A DNA stretch of 64,000 bases from Paraburkholderia xenovorans LB400 (GCF_000013645.1 NC_007952.1:558001-622000); one strand, 5' to 3'. Counted from the stretch's first letter, positions 27,464 through 36,574 are shown. Notes: a model not told the origin generated them from the sequence alone. Program-made: numbers and translations.

Positions 27464-28189
27464 TCAGAACCGCGCCGAGAGCGCCGTGGCCGCCAGATGC
27501 GCGGCGAAGCCGCTGGCGCCGGTCGCGGACATTTCCGGTGCGAGGTGCAGGAACTGCTTGACCGCACGCAGCGTCACGGCGCTGCAACCGAGCAGCGTCT
27601 GCGTGAGCGCTTCCGCTTCGGCATCGAGGCTCGCCGCCGGCACCACGCGGCTCACGAGCCCGGCTTGCAGTGCCTGCGCCGCGGATAGCCGCAGGCGGCT
27701 CAGCACCATGTGCGCGACGGTCTTTACCGGTACGCGGCCGATCAGGGCGGACATGACGAGGGTCGGCGGAATGTCGCGTTCCATTTCGGGGATCTGGAAC
27801 ACCGCGTCGTCTGCCGCGAGCGCCACGTCGCACACGCCGGCGAGCGCGCAGCCGACGCCGAGCGCCTCGCCGCGCACCACCGACACCACCGGCACGCGCA
27901 CGGCCTTCAGCGCGTCGTATAGCGCCAGCGGCGGCGCTGCCACCACGCGGCGCAGCATTTCGGCGGAGGGCTTCGCGTCTTTCGGCGGCATCGGCGACTG
28001 CCGGCCTTTGCAAAAATCCGGGCCGCTGCTCAGGATGCGTACGACCTTCACGTCGTCATCGAGTGTCGTGACCGCCTCGATAATCGCTTCGCTCATCGCG
28101 GAATCGATCAGGTTGCCGTTGTCGGGACAATCGAGCATGACGTCCACGAGCGGGCCGTCCCTGTTGATCGCGACGAATGGGGTAGGCAT
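27464..28189 (-). CDS. Enoyl-CoA hydratase/isomerase-family protein lacking one catalytic Glu
   Basis: The 241-residue crotonase-fold protein begins at ATG 28189 with AGGAG seven bases upstream. The oxyanion-hole segment GEALGVGCALAGVCD is present. The position of hydratase Glu144 is Ala115 (GCAL instead of GCEL), while the second acid is kept (Glu135 in QIPEMERD). One-Glu crotonases catalyse isomerisation, C-C cleavage or ring opening instead of simple hydration. It sits between the molybdenum hydroxylase and UbiD genes, so it probably acts on an intermediate of that pathway. Confidence 0.85.
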   Translation of the reverse strand: MPTPFVAINRDGPLVDVMLDCPDNGNLIDSAMSEAIIEAVTTLDDDVKVVRILSSGPDFCKGRQSPMPPKDAKPSAEMLRRVVAAPPLALYDALKAVRVPVVSVVRGEALGVGCALAGVCDVALAADDAVFQIPEMERDIPPTLVMSALIGRVPVKTVAHMVLSRLRLSAAQALQAGLVSRVVPAASLDAEAEALTQTLLGCSAVTLRAVKQFLHLAPEMSATGASGFAAHLAATALSARF

Positions 28190-28230
28190 GCGTGTCTCCT
28201 TCGGTTTGCAGCCGTTGTCGTGTAGCGGGT

Positions 28231-30567
28231 TCAGCCGGCGCGGCGGTGGATGTATTCCCACACCACCTTCGGCGTGGCCGGCATCGCCAGTTCCTCGTTG
28301 CCGAATTCCTTCAACGCGTCGGCGAGCGCGTTGAAGATCGTCGCGGTGGCCGGCGTGATGCCGCTCTCGCCGCCGCCCTTCACGCGCAGCGGGTTGCCGT
28401 GGGTCGGGTCTTCCGTCAACTCGACGCGCAGCGGCGGAATCGCGCCGGCGCGCGGCATCCCGTAGTCCATGTACGAGCCGGTCAGCACCTGGCCCGTTGC
28501 GCGGTCGAGATAGCAGGTCTCCGAGAGCGCCTGGCCGATGCCTTGCGCGAGGCCGCCGTGTACCTGGCCTTCGACGATCAGCGGGTTGATCGGCTGGCCC
28601 ACGTCGTCGACCGACGTGTAGTTGACGAGCTCGACGACGCCGGTGTCCGGGTCCACCTCCAGCTCGCAGACGGCCGCGCCGGTCGGGTGTGCGGGCACGC
28701 GCGTATTGACCTCGGCATGCGCATACAGCTTGCGTTGTGCCGGATCGCCCGGCACGCCGTCGCTCGCAATGCGCGCGGCGACTTCGAACAGACCGATGCG
28801 GCGATCCGAAGCCGGATCGGCGAAGCCGCCGTCGGCGAACGCCACGCGTTCGGGCGATGCGTCGAATAGAGCGGCGGCGACCTGCCTGCCGGTCGCGACG
28901 ATCTGTGCGGCGGTATCGACCAGCAGCATGCCGCCGAGGCGCATCGAGCGGTCCGAGTGGCTGCCGCCGCCGACGCTGACGAAGGCAGTGTCGCCGGTGC
29001 GCAGCGTGACCGACGCCATCGGCACGCCCAGATGCTGAGCGATGACCTGCGCGAACGTCGTTTCGTGGCCCTGGCCGGTGGACTGCGTGCCGGCCACGAT
29101 GTCGATGCGGCCTTCCGGCAGCACGGTCAGTTCGATCCGCTCGCGCGGCGCGCCGACCGGCGACTCGATGTAGTTCGCGAGTCCGATGCCGCGCAGCCTG
29201 CCGTTCGCGCGCGCGGCGGCGCGGCGCTCACTGAAGCTGTTCCATTCGGCGAGTTCCAGCGCGCGTGTCATGTTGCGCGCAAACTCTCCGCTGTCGTATG
29301 TGAGTCCCATCGGGCTGCGGTACGGCAGCTTCTCATGCGCGATGAGGTTGCGGCGGCGGATCTCCGCGCGGTCGAGGCCGAGTTCGGCCGCCGCGAGGTC
29401 GAGCATCCGCTCGATGACGTGGGTCGCCTCGGGGCGTCCCGCGCCGCGATACGGAGCGGTCGGCACCGTGTTCGTCATTACCGCGCTGATGTGCACCGCG
29501 GCGACCGGCACGTCGTAGACGGTCGTCATGATCCGCGTACCGTTCGACATGGGCACGTACGATACCGTGTGCGCGCCGACGTTGCCGAGCCATTCGTTGT
29601 CGATCGCGAGGATGCGGCCGTCCTTCGAAAAACCGAACGTTGCGCGCACGATCGCGTCGCGGCCCTGGTAATCGGACAGGAACGCCTCGCTGCGATCGCT
29701 CGTCCACCTGACCGGCCGGCCGATGCGGCGCGCGGCCCACACGACGGCCAACTGCTCGACGTAAATGAACGAGCGCGGGCCGAACCCGCCGCCGGTATCG
29801 GGGCAGACCACGCGCACCTGCGCGGGCGGCACCTTGAGCGCGTCCGCGAGGCATAGCTTCTGCCGCACCGCGCCCTGGCTGCCGGAAATCAGCGTGTAGA
29901 CGCCGGTTTCGCCGTCGTATGCGCCGATCGCGCTGCGCGGTTCCATCTGGCAGTTCACCACGCGGCTGTGGTGGAACTCGCGCTGCACGACGAGCGGCGC
30001 ACCGGCGATGATCCGGCGCGCTTCGTCCCGCTCGCCGATCTGCGCCTGGAAGCACAGGTTGCCCGGCGCGCCGTCCCACATCTGCGGCGCACCGTCCTGC
30101 ATGGCGTCGGCCGCGTTGACCACCGCATCGAGCACGTCGTATTCGACCTCGATCATTTCCGTCGCATTGCGCGCCGCGAGCGGCGTTTGCGCGATCACCA
30201 TCGCGATCGGCTCGCCGACGTAGCGCACGCGATCCACCGGCAGCGGAATATGCCGCTGGTTGAAGATCTGGCCGGTCAGCGAGGTGAGGAATGCCTTCTT
30301 CGTCGCGTCCACGGCATCGATCGGATTCGGCACGTGATCGACGCCCTGGTAGCCGTCTTCCAGATAATCCTGGCCGATGAGCACGGCGATCACGCCGGGC
30401 GCGTCGAGCGCGGCGGAGATGTCGACCGAAAGCAGTCCGGCATGCGCGTGCGGCGAGCGCAGGAAGGCTGCATACGTCTGGCCTTCGATCTGCAGGTCGT
30501 CGGTGTATTTCCCGTTGCCCGTGACGAAGCGCCGGTCTTCCACGCGCGGGAGAGGTTGGCCGATCAT
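28231..30567 (-). CDS. Molybdenum hydroxylase large subunit (xanthine dehydrogenase/CoxL family)
   Basis: The 778-residue subunit binds the molybdopterin cofactor and hydroxylates the substrate. The start ATG 30567 overlaps the small-subunit stop by four bases; the frame further upstream is a shadow. The active-site loop reads PYRGAGRPEATHVIERM, the form found in general hydroxylases. The AYxCSFR loop of true CO dehydrogenase is absent. The C-terminal catalytic glutamate lies in KGGGESGITPAT. No export signal is present, so the enzyme is cytoplasmic and NAD- or ferredoxin-linked through its FAD subunit. Likely substrates are N-heteroaromatic or aromatic acids. Confidence 0.92.
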   Translation of the reverse strand: MIGQPLPRVEDRRFVTGNGKYTDDLQIEGQTYAAFLRSPHAHAGLLSVDISAALDAPGVIAVLIGQDYLEDGYQGVDHVPNPIDAVDATKKAFLTSLTGQIFNQRHIPLPVDRVRYVGEPIAMVIAQTPLAARNATEMIEVEYDVLDAVVNAADAMQDGAPQMWDGAPGNLCFQAQIGERDEARRIIAGAPLVVQREFHHSRVVNCQMEPRSAIGAYDGETGVYTLISGSQGAVRQKLCLADALKVPPAQVRVVCPDTGGGFGPRSFIYVEQLAVVWAARRIGRPVRWTSDRSEAFLSDYQGRDAIVRATFGFSKDGRILAIDNEWLGNVGAHTVSYVPMSNGTRIMTTVYDVPVAAVHISAVMTNTVPTAPYRGAGRPEATHVIERMLDLAAAELGLDRAEIRRRNLIAHEKLPYRSPMGLTYDSGEFARNMTRALELAEWNSFSERRAAARANGRLRGIGLANYIESPVGAPRERIELTVLPEGRIDIVAGTQSTGQGHETTFAQVIAQHLGVPMASVTLRTGDTAFVSVGGGSHSDRSMRLGGMLLVDTAAQIVATGRQVAAALFDASPERVAFADGGFADPASDRRIGLFEVAARIASDGVPGDPAQRKLYAHAEVNTRVPAHPTGAAVCELEVDPDTGVVELVNYTSVDDVGQPINPLIVEGQVHGGLAQGIGQALSETCYLDRATGQVLTGSYMDYGMPRAGAIPPLRVELTEDPTHGNPLRVKGGGESGITPATATIFNALADALKEFGNEELAMPATPKVVWEYIHRRAG

Positions 30568-31073
30568 GACTGCGAGCCCTCCGCCGTTGCGCCGGCGAGT
30601 GCCGGGTACAGGTCGTGCGCCGCGTGGCGCACCGCTTCGATGATGTTCACATAGCCCGTGCAGCGGCAGATGTTGCCTTCGAGCGCATGGCAGATGCTTT
30701 CTTCGTCGAGCTTCGGCGGCCGACGCAGATAGAAGTCGACCGACATGATCATGCCCGGCGTGCAAAATCCGCATTGCAGACCGTGGCACTGGACGAACGC
30801 ATTCTGGACCGGATGCAGCGGCGCGTCCTGATCCGCGCGCAGCCCTTCGACGGTCGTGACCGCGCCGCCGCTCGCCTGTGCCGCGAGGACGGTGCACGAC
30901 TTCACGGAGACGCCGTCGAGATTGACCGTGCAGGCGCCGCATTGACTCGTGTCGCAGCCAACGTGCGTGCCGGTGAGGCGCAACGTTTCGCGCAGGAATT
31001 CGACGAGCAGCGTCTGGTCGGGCACGTCACGCTCGACGTCGACGCCGTTCACTCGCAATTGGACTTCAGCCAT
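30564..31073 (-). CDS. Molybdenum hydroxylase 2Fe-2S small subunit (CoxS family)
   Basis: The 169-residue protein carries the two clusters of the family. A plant-type ferredoxin site uses Cys40, Cys45, Cys48 and Cys60. The helical-domain site uses Cys101, Cys104, Cys136 and Cys138 (CGFC and CRC). It transfers electrons from the molybdenum centre to the FAD subunit. It overlaps the large-subunit gene by four bases, so the two are coupled. Confidence 0.94.
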   Translation of the reverse strand: MAEVQLRVNGVDVERDVPDQTLLVEFLRETLRLTGTHVGCDTSQCGACTVNLDGVSVKSCTVLAAQASGGAVTTVEGLRADQDAPLHPVQNAFVQCHGLQCGFCTPGMIMSVDFYLRRPPKLDEESICHALEGNICRCTGYVNIIEAVRHAAHDLYPALAGATAEGSQS

Positions 31074-31113
31074 GATTCACCTTGGTGTGCTGGATCGTTC
31101 GTCGGACCGAGAT

Positions 31114-31599
31114 TCAGTGAGCGGTGCCCGCGTTGGCGGCCTCGGTCGCGTCCGGACCCGCGCTCATCGTCGCGTTGAAGCGCTTGAAGAACTCCGCCGC
31201 GAGCTTGTTCGCCACCGACGTGACGAGCCGGGAGCCGATCTGCGCGAGCTTGCCGCCCACCTGCGCTTCGGCGACATAGGTGAGCAGCGTGCCGCCCTGG
31301 TCGGCGTCGGCCAGTGTGACGGTCGCGGTCATCTTGCCGAAACCGGCAATGCCGCCTTCGCCCTGGCCCGCTATCCTGTAGCCGTTCGGGCCGTTGCGTT
31401 CCGACAGCGCCAGCGTACCCTTGAAGCGCGCCTTCACCGGGCCGACCGAGGCGACGACCACGGCCTTGTATTCGTCCTCGTTTTGCGCGATGAACTCCTC
31501 GCAGCCCGGCACGCATGCCTGCAGCACCGCCGCGTCGTTCAAACCCTTCCATACCTGTTCGCGCGTGGCGGCGATAGTCTGCGATCCGGTGAATTCCAT
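31114..31599 (-). CDS. CoxG-like SRPBCC protein
   Basis: The 161-residue protein has the CoxG (carbon monoxide dehydrogenase subunit G) fold: ATREQVWKGLNDAAVLQACVPGCEE, then a lipid- or ligand-binding SRPBCC cup and a C-terminal amphipathic helix (LVTSVANKLAAEFFKRF). Members accompany molybdenum hydroxylases and are thought to help membrane placement or maturation of the enzyme, not catalysis. It lies between the medium and small subunit genes. Confidence 0.88.
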   Translation of the reverse strand: MEFTGSQTIAATREQVWKGLNDAAVLQACVPGCEEFIAQNEDEYKAVVVASVGPVKARFKGTLALSERNGPNGYRIAGQGEGGIAGFGKMTATVTLADADQGGTLLTYVAEAQVGGKLAQIGSRLVTSVANKLAAEFFKRFNATMSAGPDATEAANAGTAH

Positions 31600-31620
31600 T
31601 CGTGTCTCCTGAAACTGATA

Positions 31621-32439
31621 TTAAGCGGGCTGGCGCAGCGGTTGCGCGAGCAGCGATTGCAATGCGCGGCGCGTGTAGGTTTCGATCAGATGGGCGCGAT
31701 ACGCGGCCGAACCGTTGTCGTCGTCCGGGAGCGCCAGGTCGTCCATCTTCAGGTTCGCGAGTGCGGCGTCGGAAAGGTCGGCGCCGAGCGCCGCTTCGGC
31801 TTCGGACCAGCGGAACACCGAGGCGCCCGCACCCGTTACCGCGACCCGCACCGCATCGGCGAACTGCGCGATGAACACGCCCACCACCGCATAACCGGAC
31901 GCCGGCTGGCGGAACTTCGCATACGCGCCGCGCAACGGAATGGGGTATTCGAATCCAACGACCAGTTCGCCGGCGTCGAGAGCGGTTTCGAACGTATCGA
32001 CGAAGAAATCGTCGGCCGCGAGCCGGCGCTGCGACGTGATCACCTGCGCGCCGAGTGCGAGCACCGCGCACGGATAGTCAGCCGCCGGATCGTTGTTCGC
32101 GACCGAGCCGCCCATCGTGCCGCGATTGCGGACCTGCGGATCGGCGATCACGCCTGCGAGTTGCGCGAGCGCCGGGATCGCCGACGCCACCACGGGCGAA
32201 GCGGCCACTTCCGCATGCCTCGTCAGCGCGCCGACGCGCAGCACGTTGCCCTCCACGCTCACACCGCGCAGCGCGTCGATGCGAGTCAGGTCGACCAGAT
32301 GCGAAGGCGCGGCGAGCCGCTGCTTGAGCGTGGGGATCAGCGTCATGCCGCCGGACAGCGGTCGCGCTTCCTCGTGCTCGCGCAGCCAGGCAACGGCCTC
32401 GTCGAGCGATGCGGCCCGTAAATAGGTGGTCTCGTACAT
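31621..32439 (-). CDS. Molybdenum hydroxylase FAD-binding medium subunit (CoxM family)
   Basis: The 272-residue flavoprotein passes electrons from the 2Fe-2S subunit to the acceptor. FAD-binding segments ARPLSGGMTLIPTLKQRL and RNRGTMGGSVANNDPAADYP are intact. Start ATG 32439 has AGGAG nine bases upstream; the longer frame from 32475 is less likely. It is the first of the hydroxylase gene set in transcription order: FAD, CoxG-like, 2Fe-2S, molybdopterin. Confidence 0.92.
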   Translation of the reverse strand: MYETTYLRAASLDEAVAWLREHEEARPLSGGMTLIPTLKQRLAAPSHLVDLTRIDALRGVSVEGNVLRVGALTRHAEVAASPVVASAIPALAQLAGVIADPQVRNRGTMGGSVANNDPAADYPCAVLALGAQVITSQRRLAADDFFVDTFETALDAGELVVGFEYPIPLRGAYAKFRQPASGYAVVGVFIAQFADAVRVAVTGAGASVFRWSEAEAALGADLSDAALANLKMDDLALPDDDNGSAAYRAHLIETYTRRALQSLLAQPLRQPA

Positions 32440-32520
32440 GTATGTCGTCTCCTGCGGCCGTGCGCGCCAGACCATGACGCGTGCGGCCTTTGGTGCACAG
32501 ATAGTGCGCCCGTTGCATGA

Positions 32521-33288
32521 CTAGGATTGTTTCAGCCAATCCTCGAGGGCAGTTGCGAGCGCAACCGGTACTTCGTACATCGGATAATGGCCCGCGTTGC
32601 GCAGCGTTTCGAAGGTCGCGCGCGGATACCATGCGAGCCACGTGCGCGCCATCAGCTCGGCCGTCAGCGTGGGATCGTGTTCGCCGATGAATAGCTTGAC
32701 CGGCACCGCGTGGTCCCGCAGTTCGGTCGAGAAGTCGCTGGCCGCCCAGTGCGGCAGGTAGGCTGCGAACGCGTCCGCGCGCGAAACCCGCTGCGATTCG
32801 CGGGCGAGATGCGCGCTCCAGCGCGGCGACAGGCGGTTGCCGGTCGAGAAAGCGATGATCGCGGCGCGGCGCTCGACATCGTCCACCGCCGCGCGGAACG
32901 CGGCAAGGCGGGTTTCATCCATGCGCGAGCCGCAGGCGGGCACGGCGCAAACGCCGGCCATCCGCTCGATGCGTGCGGGCGCGGCGAGCAGCACGCGCTG
33001 GATCGCCACGCCGCCCATCGAGTGGCCGATCAGGCTGAAGCGGTCCCAGTCGAGGTGGTCCGCAAGCGCGAGCACGTCCTGCGCGGCTTCCTCGAACGTG
33101 AACGCGCCGTCGCGTTCACGCGAGCGGCCATAGCCGCGGTAATCGAAGAAGACGTAAGTGAACTCGTCGGTGTCGAGCGACGGCACGAGCGGCTGCCAGT
33201 CTTCGGCGCTGCCGAACCAGCCGCTCATCGCCAGCACCTTGCGCGGCCCGTTGCCGACTTTCACATAGCCGTTGAGCGCCCGGGTCAT
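32521..33288 (-). CDS. Alpha/beta hydrolase
   Basis: The 255-residue enzyme has the full triad: Ser90 in GHSMGG, Asp205 in GEHDPT and His234 in NAGHYPM. Start ATG 33288 has GAGGAG upstream and overlaps the stop of the fumarylacetoacetase gene by four bases, so they are co-translated. Size and style fit C-C bond hydrolases, lactonases or carboxylesterases of ring-cleavage pathways; which one cannot be read. Confidence 0.88.
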   Translation of the reverse strand: MTRALNGYVKVGNGPRKVLAMSGWFGSAEDWQPLVPSLDTDEFTYVFFDYRGYGRSRERDGAFTFEEAAQDVLALADHLDWDRFSLIGHSMGGVAIQRVLLAAPARIERMAGVCAVPACGSRMDETRLAAFRAAVDDVERRAAIIAFSTGNRLSPRWSAHLARESQRVSRADAFAAYLPHWAASDFSTELRDHAVPVKLFIGEHDPTLTAELMARTWLAWYPRATFETLRNAGHYPMYEVPVALATALEDWLKQS

Positions 33289-34637
33289 GCCGCGATCTCC
33301 TCGCGGCGGCCCGCGACGGCGAGTGCCGGCGCGATACGGCCGCGGCATTCGCCGAAGCCAATCGACACCGCGCCCGACTTCGTTGCGCGTGCACTCAACA
33401 CGATTTCATCGCCGTCTTCCAGCGCCGTGCGCGTTTCGCCGTTCGGCAGGCGCAGCGGGTCCTTGCCGGCATTCGTCAGCTCGGTGATGCAGGCGCGCGC
33501 TGCGTCGTCCGCGCCCGAGATCGTGCCGCTGCCGAGCAGGTCGCCGGTGCGCAGATCGCAGCCGTTGCTGGTGTGATGCGCGACCATCTGCGCGAAGGTC
33601 CAGTACAGGTTGTCGAGATGCGTGCGGGTGATTCGCACCGGGCCGGCGCCGGCGTCACGCAACCGGCTCGTCGACAGGTCCGCGTATAACGCCAGATGCA
33701 GTCCGCCCTGCTGCTGGTCGAATGCGCCGCGCAGATGCGGCATCAACGGCGGATCGTCTTGCGCGCGCGGCACGGGGGCCTTGCGGAACGGCGCGAGTGC
33801 TTCGGCTGTCACGATCCACGGCGACACGCTCGAATGGAAGCTCTTGCCGAGAAACGGGCCCAGCACCTGCTCAAACCATTGAATGCTCTTCGCGGACCAG
33901 TCGTTCAGCAACGAATAGCCGAAGATGTGTTCGTGTGCGGCGTCGATCGGAATGGGCTGCGTGAACGCATTGCCGTGCCCGATCCACGCGGCGAGTTCCA
34001 GTTCGAAGTCGAGCGCGGGCGCCGGACCGAACACGATCTGGCCGCTCGCGTCGCGGTACTGACCGTGCGGGCGCCGCACTTCGCCGCCGCTCGCGCGCAG
34101 CGACGACGCGCGGCCGTGATAGGCGATCGGCAGCGATTTGAAAGCCGGCGGCAGCGGGTCGGCGAGCCCTTTATAGCGGCCGTGCCGTTCGGTGTGATGC
34201 AGAGATGTGAGGAAATCCGAGTAGTCGCCGACCTCGCAAGGCAAACGCAGCGCGATCTCGTCGATGCGCGGCAAAAGCGCTTCAGCCTGCCGCTGCACAT
34301 TTGCGCGTTGCGGCGCGTCGCTCTTCAGCAGCTCGGAGAGCGCGGCGCGCAGCGCGCCGGAATAACGGGGGCCCATTGCCATCAGACGGTTCAGCGTGGC
34401 GCCACTGGCCGCTTCGCAGGCGAGCGCCGCATCGCTGCCGGCCTCGACGAGGCCGCTGTCGCGCAGCGCACGCAGATCGACGACATGCTCGCCGATCGCC
34501 ACGCCCGTACGTGCTTCGCCGTTGCGCTCGAAAGCGCCGAACGGCAAGTTCTGGATTGGAAAGTCCGCGTCGGGCAGGTTAGCCGATTCGATCCAGCTAC
34601 GCCGGACTGGATCGTGGGTGAAATTCAGGGCTGTCAT
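33285..34637 (-). CDS. Fumarylacetoacetase-family hydrolase
   Basis: The 450-residue protein is a full-length FahA-type enzyme, not the short FAH-domain hydrolase. Metal and catalytic positions are present: DYSDF, the catalytic histidine in LHHTERHG, the ELELAAW acidic pair and LLNDWSAKSIQWFE. PIAYHGRASS is the family signature. Start ATG 34637 has GGAG 11 bases upstream. The enzyme hydrolyses a diketone from ring cleavage; fumarylacetoacetate is the textbook substrate. No homogentisate dioxygenase or maleylacetoacetate isomerase is in the window, so a related diketo acid may be the true substrate. It overlaps both neighbours (VOC protein and hydrolase) by four bases. Confidence 0.88.
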   Translation of the reverse strand: MTALNFTHDPVRRSWIESANLPDADFPIQNLPFGAFERNGEARTGVAIGEHVVDLRALRDSGLVEAGSDAALACEAASGATLNRLMAMGPRYSGALRAALSELLKSDAPQRANVQRQAEALLPRIDEIALRLPCEVGDYSDFLTSLHHTERHGRYKGLADPLPPAFKSLPIAYHGRASSLRASGGEVRRPHGQYRDASGQIVFGPAPALDFELELAAWIGHGNAFTQPIPIDAAHEHIFGYSLLNDWSAKSIQWFEQVLGPFLGKSFHSSVSPWIVTAEALAPFRKAPVPRAQDDPPLMPHLRGAFDQQQGGLHLALYADLSTSRLRDAGAGPVRITRTHLDNLYWTFAQMVAHHTSNGCDLRTGDLLGSGTISGADDAARACITELTNAGKDPLRLPNGETRTALEDGDEIVLSARATKSGAVSIGFGECRGRIAPALAVAGRREEIAA

Positions 34638-35164
34638 GCGACGGGTGTCTCCGATACAGCTTTTTTTCGCTCTTCGGCCCACGCATCCAGGGCAGGGCGA
34701 GCCTGCATTTTATAGCACTCGAGTGTTTCGGCAGGTGCGACCGGCACCGTCAGTTCGAGCCGGAAGCCGTTTGGATCGAAGAAGTAGATGGAGCGCACGA
34801 AGTGATGGTCGGTCACGCCGAGCACGTCGACGCCGTGCTCGACGAGCCGCTGTTTCATGGCTTCGAGCTGCTCCAGTGTCGCGAGCCGCAGCGCGATGTG
34901 GTTGACCCACGGCGGCGTATTGGGCGAGGGTTCGGCGGCGGTGTCGTCGCCGAGATCGAAGAACGCGATGTTTGCGCCGTCCGCCATTTCGAAGAACAGG
35001 TGTACGTAGGGACAGTATTCACCGGTGCTCGGCACGCGGTCGAGGCGGATCAGATGGACGAGCGGCAGGCCGAGGATGTCTTCGTAAAAGTGGCGCGTCT
35101 CTTCGGCATTGCGGCAGCGCCATGCGAAGTGATGCAGGCCGAGAATCGGCGGGACGGCGGACAT
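34634..35164 (-). CDS. VOC-fold protein, possible ring-cleavage dioxygenase
   Basis: The 176-residue glyoxalase/extradiol-dioxygenase superfamily protein has a potential 2-His-1-Glu metal triad: His12 (GLHHFAW), His89 (WVNHIALRL) and Glu137 (GFRLELTVP). It could be an extradiol dioxygenase, an isomerase or a glyoxalase. Its stop overlaps the fumarylacetoacetase start by four bases. It is the only candidate ring-opening enzyme in this cluster, which supports a dioxygenase role; that is inference. Confidence 0.8.
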   Translation of the reverse strand: MSAVPPILGLHHFAWRCRNAEETRHFYEDILGLPLVHLIRLDRVPSTGEYCPYVHLFFEMADGANIAFFDLGDDTAAEPSPNTPPWVNHIALRLATLEQLEAMKQRLVEHGVDVLGVTDHHFVRSIYFFDPNGFRLELTVPVAPAETLECYKMQARPALDAWAEERKKAVSETPVA

Positions 35165-35194
35165 GCGGTGTCTCCTTGTGCGGTCTCTTGACGA

Positions 35195-36385
35195 TCAGAC
35201 TTCGACCGTATCCACGTTGTATTCGAACAGCCAGTTGTAGCGTTCCTTGACGCGCTCTTCGCTCCATTCGCGGTCCACGTAGTCCGCGGCGCCTTCCGCA
35301 TGCGCGAGCGCCGGGTTGTGAAAGCGCGTGGTGTTTGCCGCGGCTCCGCGCACGATGCGCGAGGTCCGGTCGAGGCGCAGCGACTCATACCGTTCGAGCG
35401 CGCGTTGCAGGTCGTTTTCTCCGTATTGCGCGAGGCAGCGTGCGATCAGGTAGCCGTCTTCGAGCGCCATGCCCGCGCCCTGTGCGAGGAACGGCAGCGT
35501 CGGGTGGCAGGCGTCGCCGAGCAGCGTGGCGCGGCCGGAACTCCAGCGCGTCATCGGCTCACGGATCATGAGGGCCCACTTGTAGGGAACGTCGATCGCG
35601 GAGATCATTGCGCGCACGTCTTCGTGCCAGCCCGTGAAGTCGGCAAGACATTCTTCGATCGTGCCGCTTTCCGACCAGGATTCGACCTGCCAGCCGTCGC
35701 GTTCTACCGCGCCGACGAAATTGACCAGCTTGTGGCCGCGCAGCGGGTAGTGAATCACGTGGGCGCCGGGACCGACCCAGTTCGTGCCGTACGGCGTGCG
35801 CAGGTGTTCGGGCAGTTTCTCCGCGTCGATCACGCCGCGCCAGGCCATCACACCGGAATACACGGGTTCGTCCGGACCGAAGAGGGCACGGCGCACGCGG
35901 GAATGCACGCCGTCCGCGCCGATCAGCAGGTCGGCCTCGTAGATGCCGCCCGAGACGGTCTGCACCTCGACCTTGCCGCCTTTCTGCACGACGCCTTCAA
36001 CCTTCTCGTCGAGCCTGATCGCGTCCGCGCTGAGCGCGCGCACCGCGTCGACGAGCGCTTCATGCAGGTCGGCACGGTGAACGGTCAAGTAGGGGTAGCC
36101 GTAGATCTCGCGCGACGCCGCGCCGAGATCGAACAGCGGCCAGGTCTGGCCGCTGTTCCAGAGCCGCACGCGCTTGCCGGGCGGCTCGCACGCAAGCCCT
36201 TCGAGGCGCTCGCCGACGCCGATCTGATACAGCACGCGCGTCGCGTTGGGGCTCAACTGCACGCCTGCGCCGATCTCCTTCAGCACCTTGGCCTGTTCAA
36301 GGATGGTGACGTCGAAGCCCTTCCTCAACAAGGCGGCTCCTGCCGTCAGGCCGCCAATACCGGCTCCTGCAATGACGATCTTCAT
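35195..36385 (-). CDS. FAD-dependent aromatic monooxygenase (3-hydroxybenzoate 6-hydroxylase/salicylate hydroxylase type)
   Basis: The 396-residue flavoprotein hydroxylase uses NAD(P)H and O2 to hydroxylate an aromatic acid. The GAGIGGLTAG dinucleotide motif is at residues 7-16. The DG motif is GADGVHSRVR and the GD motif is LLGDACHPTLPFLAQGAGMALEDG. Style is nearest 3-hydroxybenzoate 6-hydroxylase and salicylate or 6-hydroxynicotinate monooxygenases, which make para-diols or decarboxylate while hydroxylating. It is the first gene after an AT-rich promoter region and leads the VOC-FAH-hydrolase operon. Confidence 0.9.
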   Translation of the reverse strand: MKIVIAGAGIGGLTAGAALLRKGFDVTILEQAKVLKEIGAGVQLSPNATRVLYQIGVGERLEGLACEPPGKRVRLWNSGQTWPLFDLGAASREIYGYPYLTVHRADLHEALVDAVRALSADAIRLDEKVEGVVQKGGKVEVQTVSGGIYEADLLIGADGVHSRVRRALFGPDEPVYSGVMAWRGVIDAEKLPEHLRTPYGTNWVGPGAHVIHYPLRGHKLVNFVGAVERDGWQVESWSESGTIEECLADFTGWHEDVRAMISAIDVPYKWALMIREPMTRWSSGRATLLGDACHPTLPFLAQGAGMALEDGYLIARCLAQYGENDLQRALERYESLRLDRTSRIVRGAAANTTRFHNPALAHAEGAADYVDREWSEERVKERYNWLFEYNVDTVEV

Positions 36386-36425
36386 TCGACGTTTCGACCT
36401 CTTTTGTAATGACGCTTATCGGGCT

Positions 36426-36449
36426 GATTTATCAATCAATAGATAAATC
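36426..36449 (-). promoter_or_regulatory. Operator-like inverted repeat upstream of the FAD monooxygenase
   Basis: GATTTATC (36426-36433) and GATAAATC (36442-36449) form a perfect 8-bp dyad with an 8-base spacer, 41-64 bases upstream of the monooxygenase start. The surrounding 36386-36574 is AT-rich and holds no gene. Part of it (15 bases) recurs in front of the porin at 37446. Confidence 0.55.
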
Positions 36450-36574
36450 TTTTTAATGCGGCCCCGTTTGAGAACAGAACCACTTTAAATGAGCCGCCGT
36501 TACTAAAGAAGCAAAAAAATCCGAACGTCTTATTAATCAATTTTGATAATGCTGCGTGGCGAACGGGCGCGGTT

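Noticed and set aside
28231..30942. Longer start for the molybdenum hydroxylase large subunit
   Set aside because: Codons before 30567 are an Arg-rich shadow of the 2Fe-2S gene; the ATGA overlap at 30567 is a normal coupled start.
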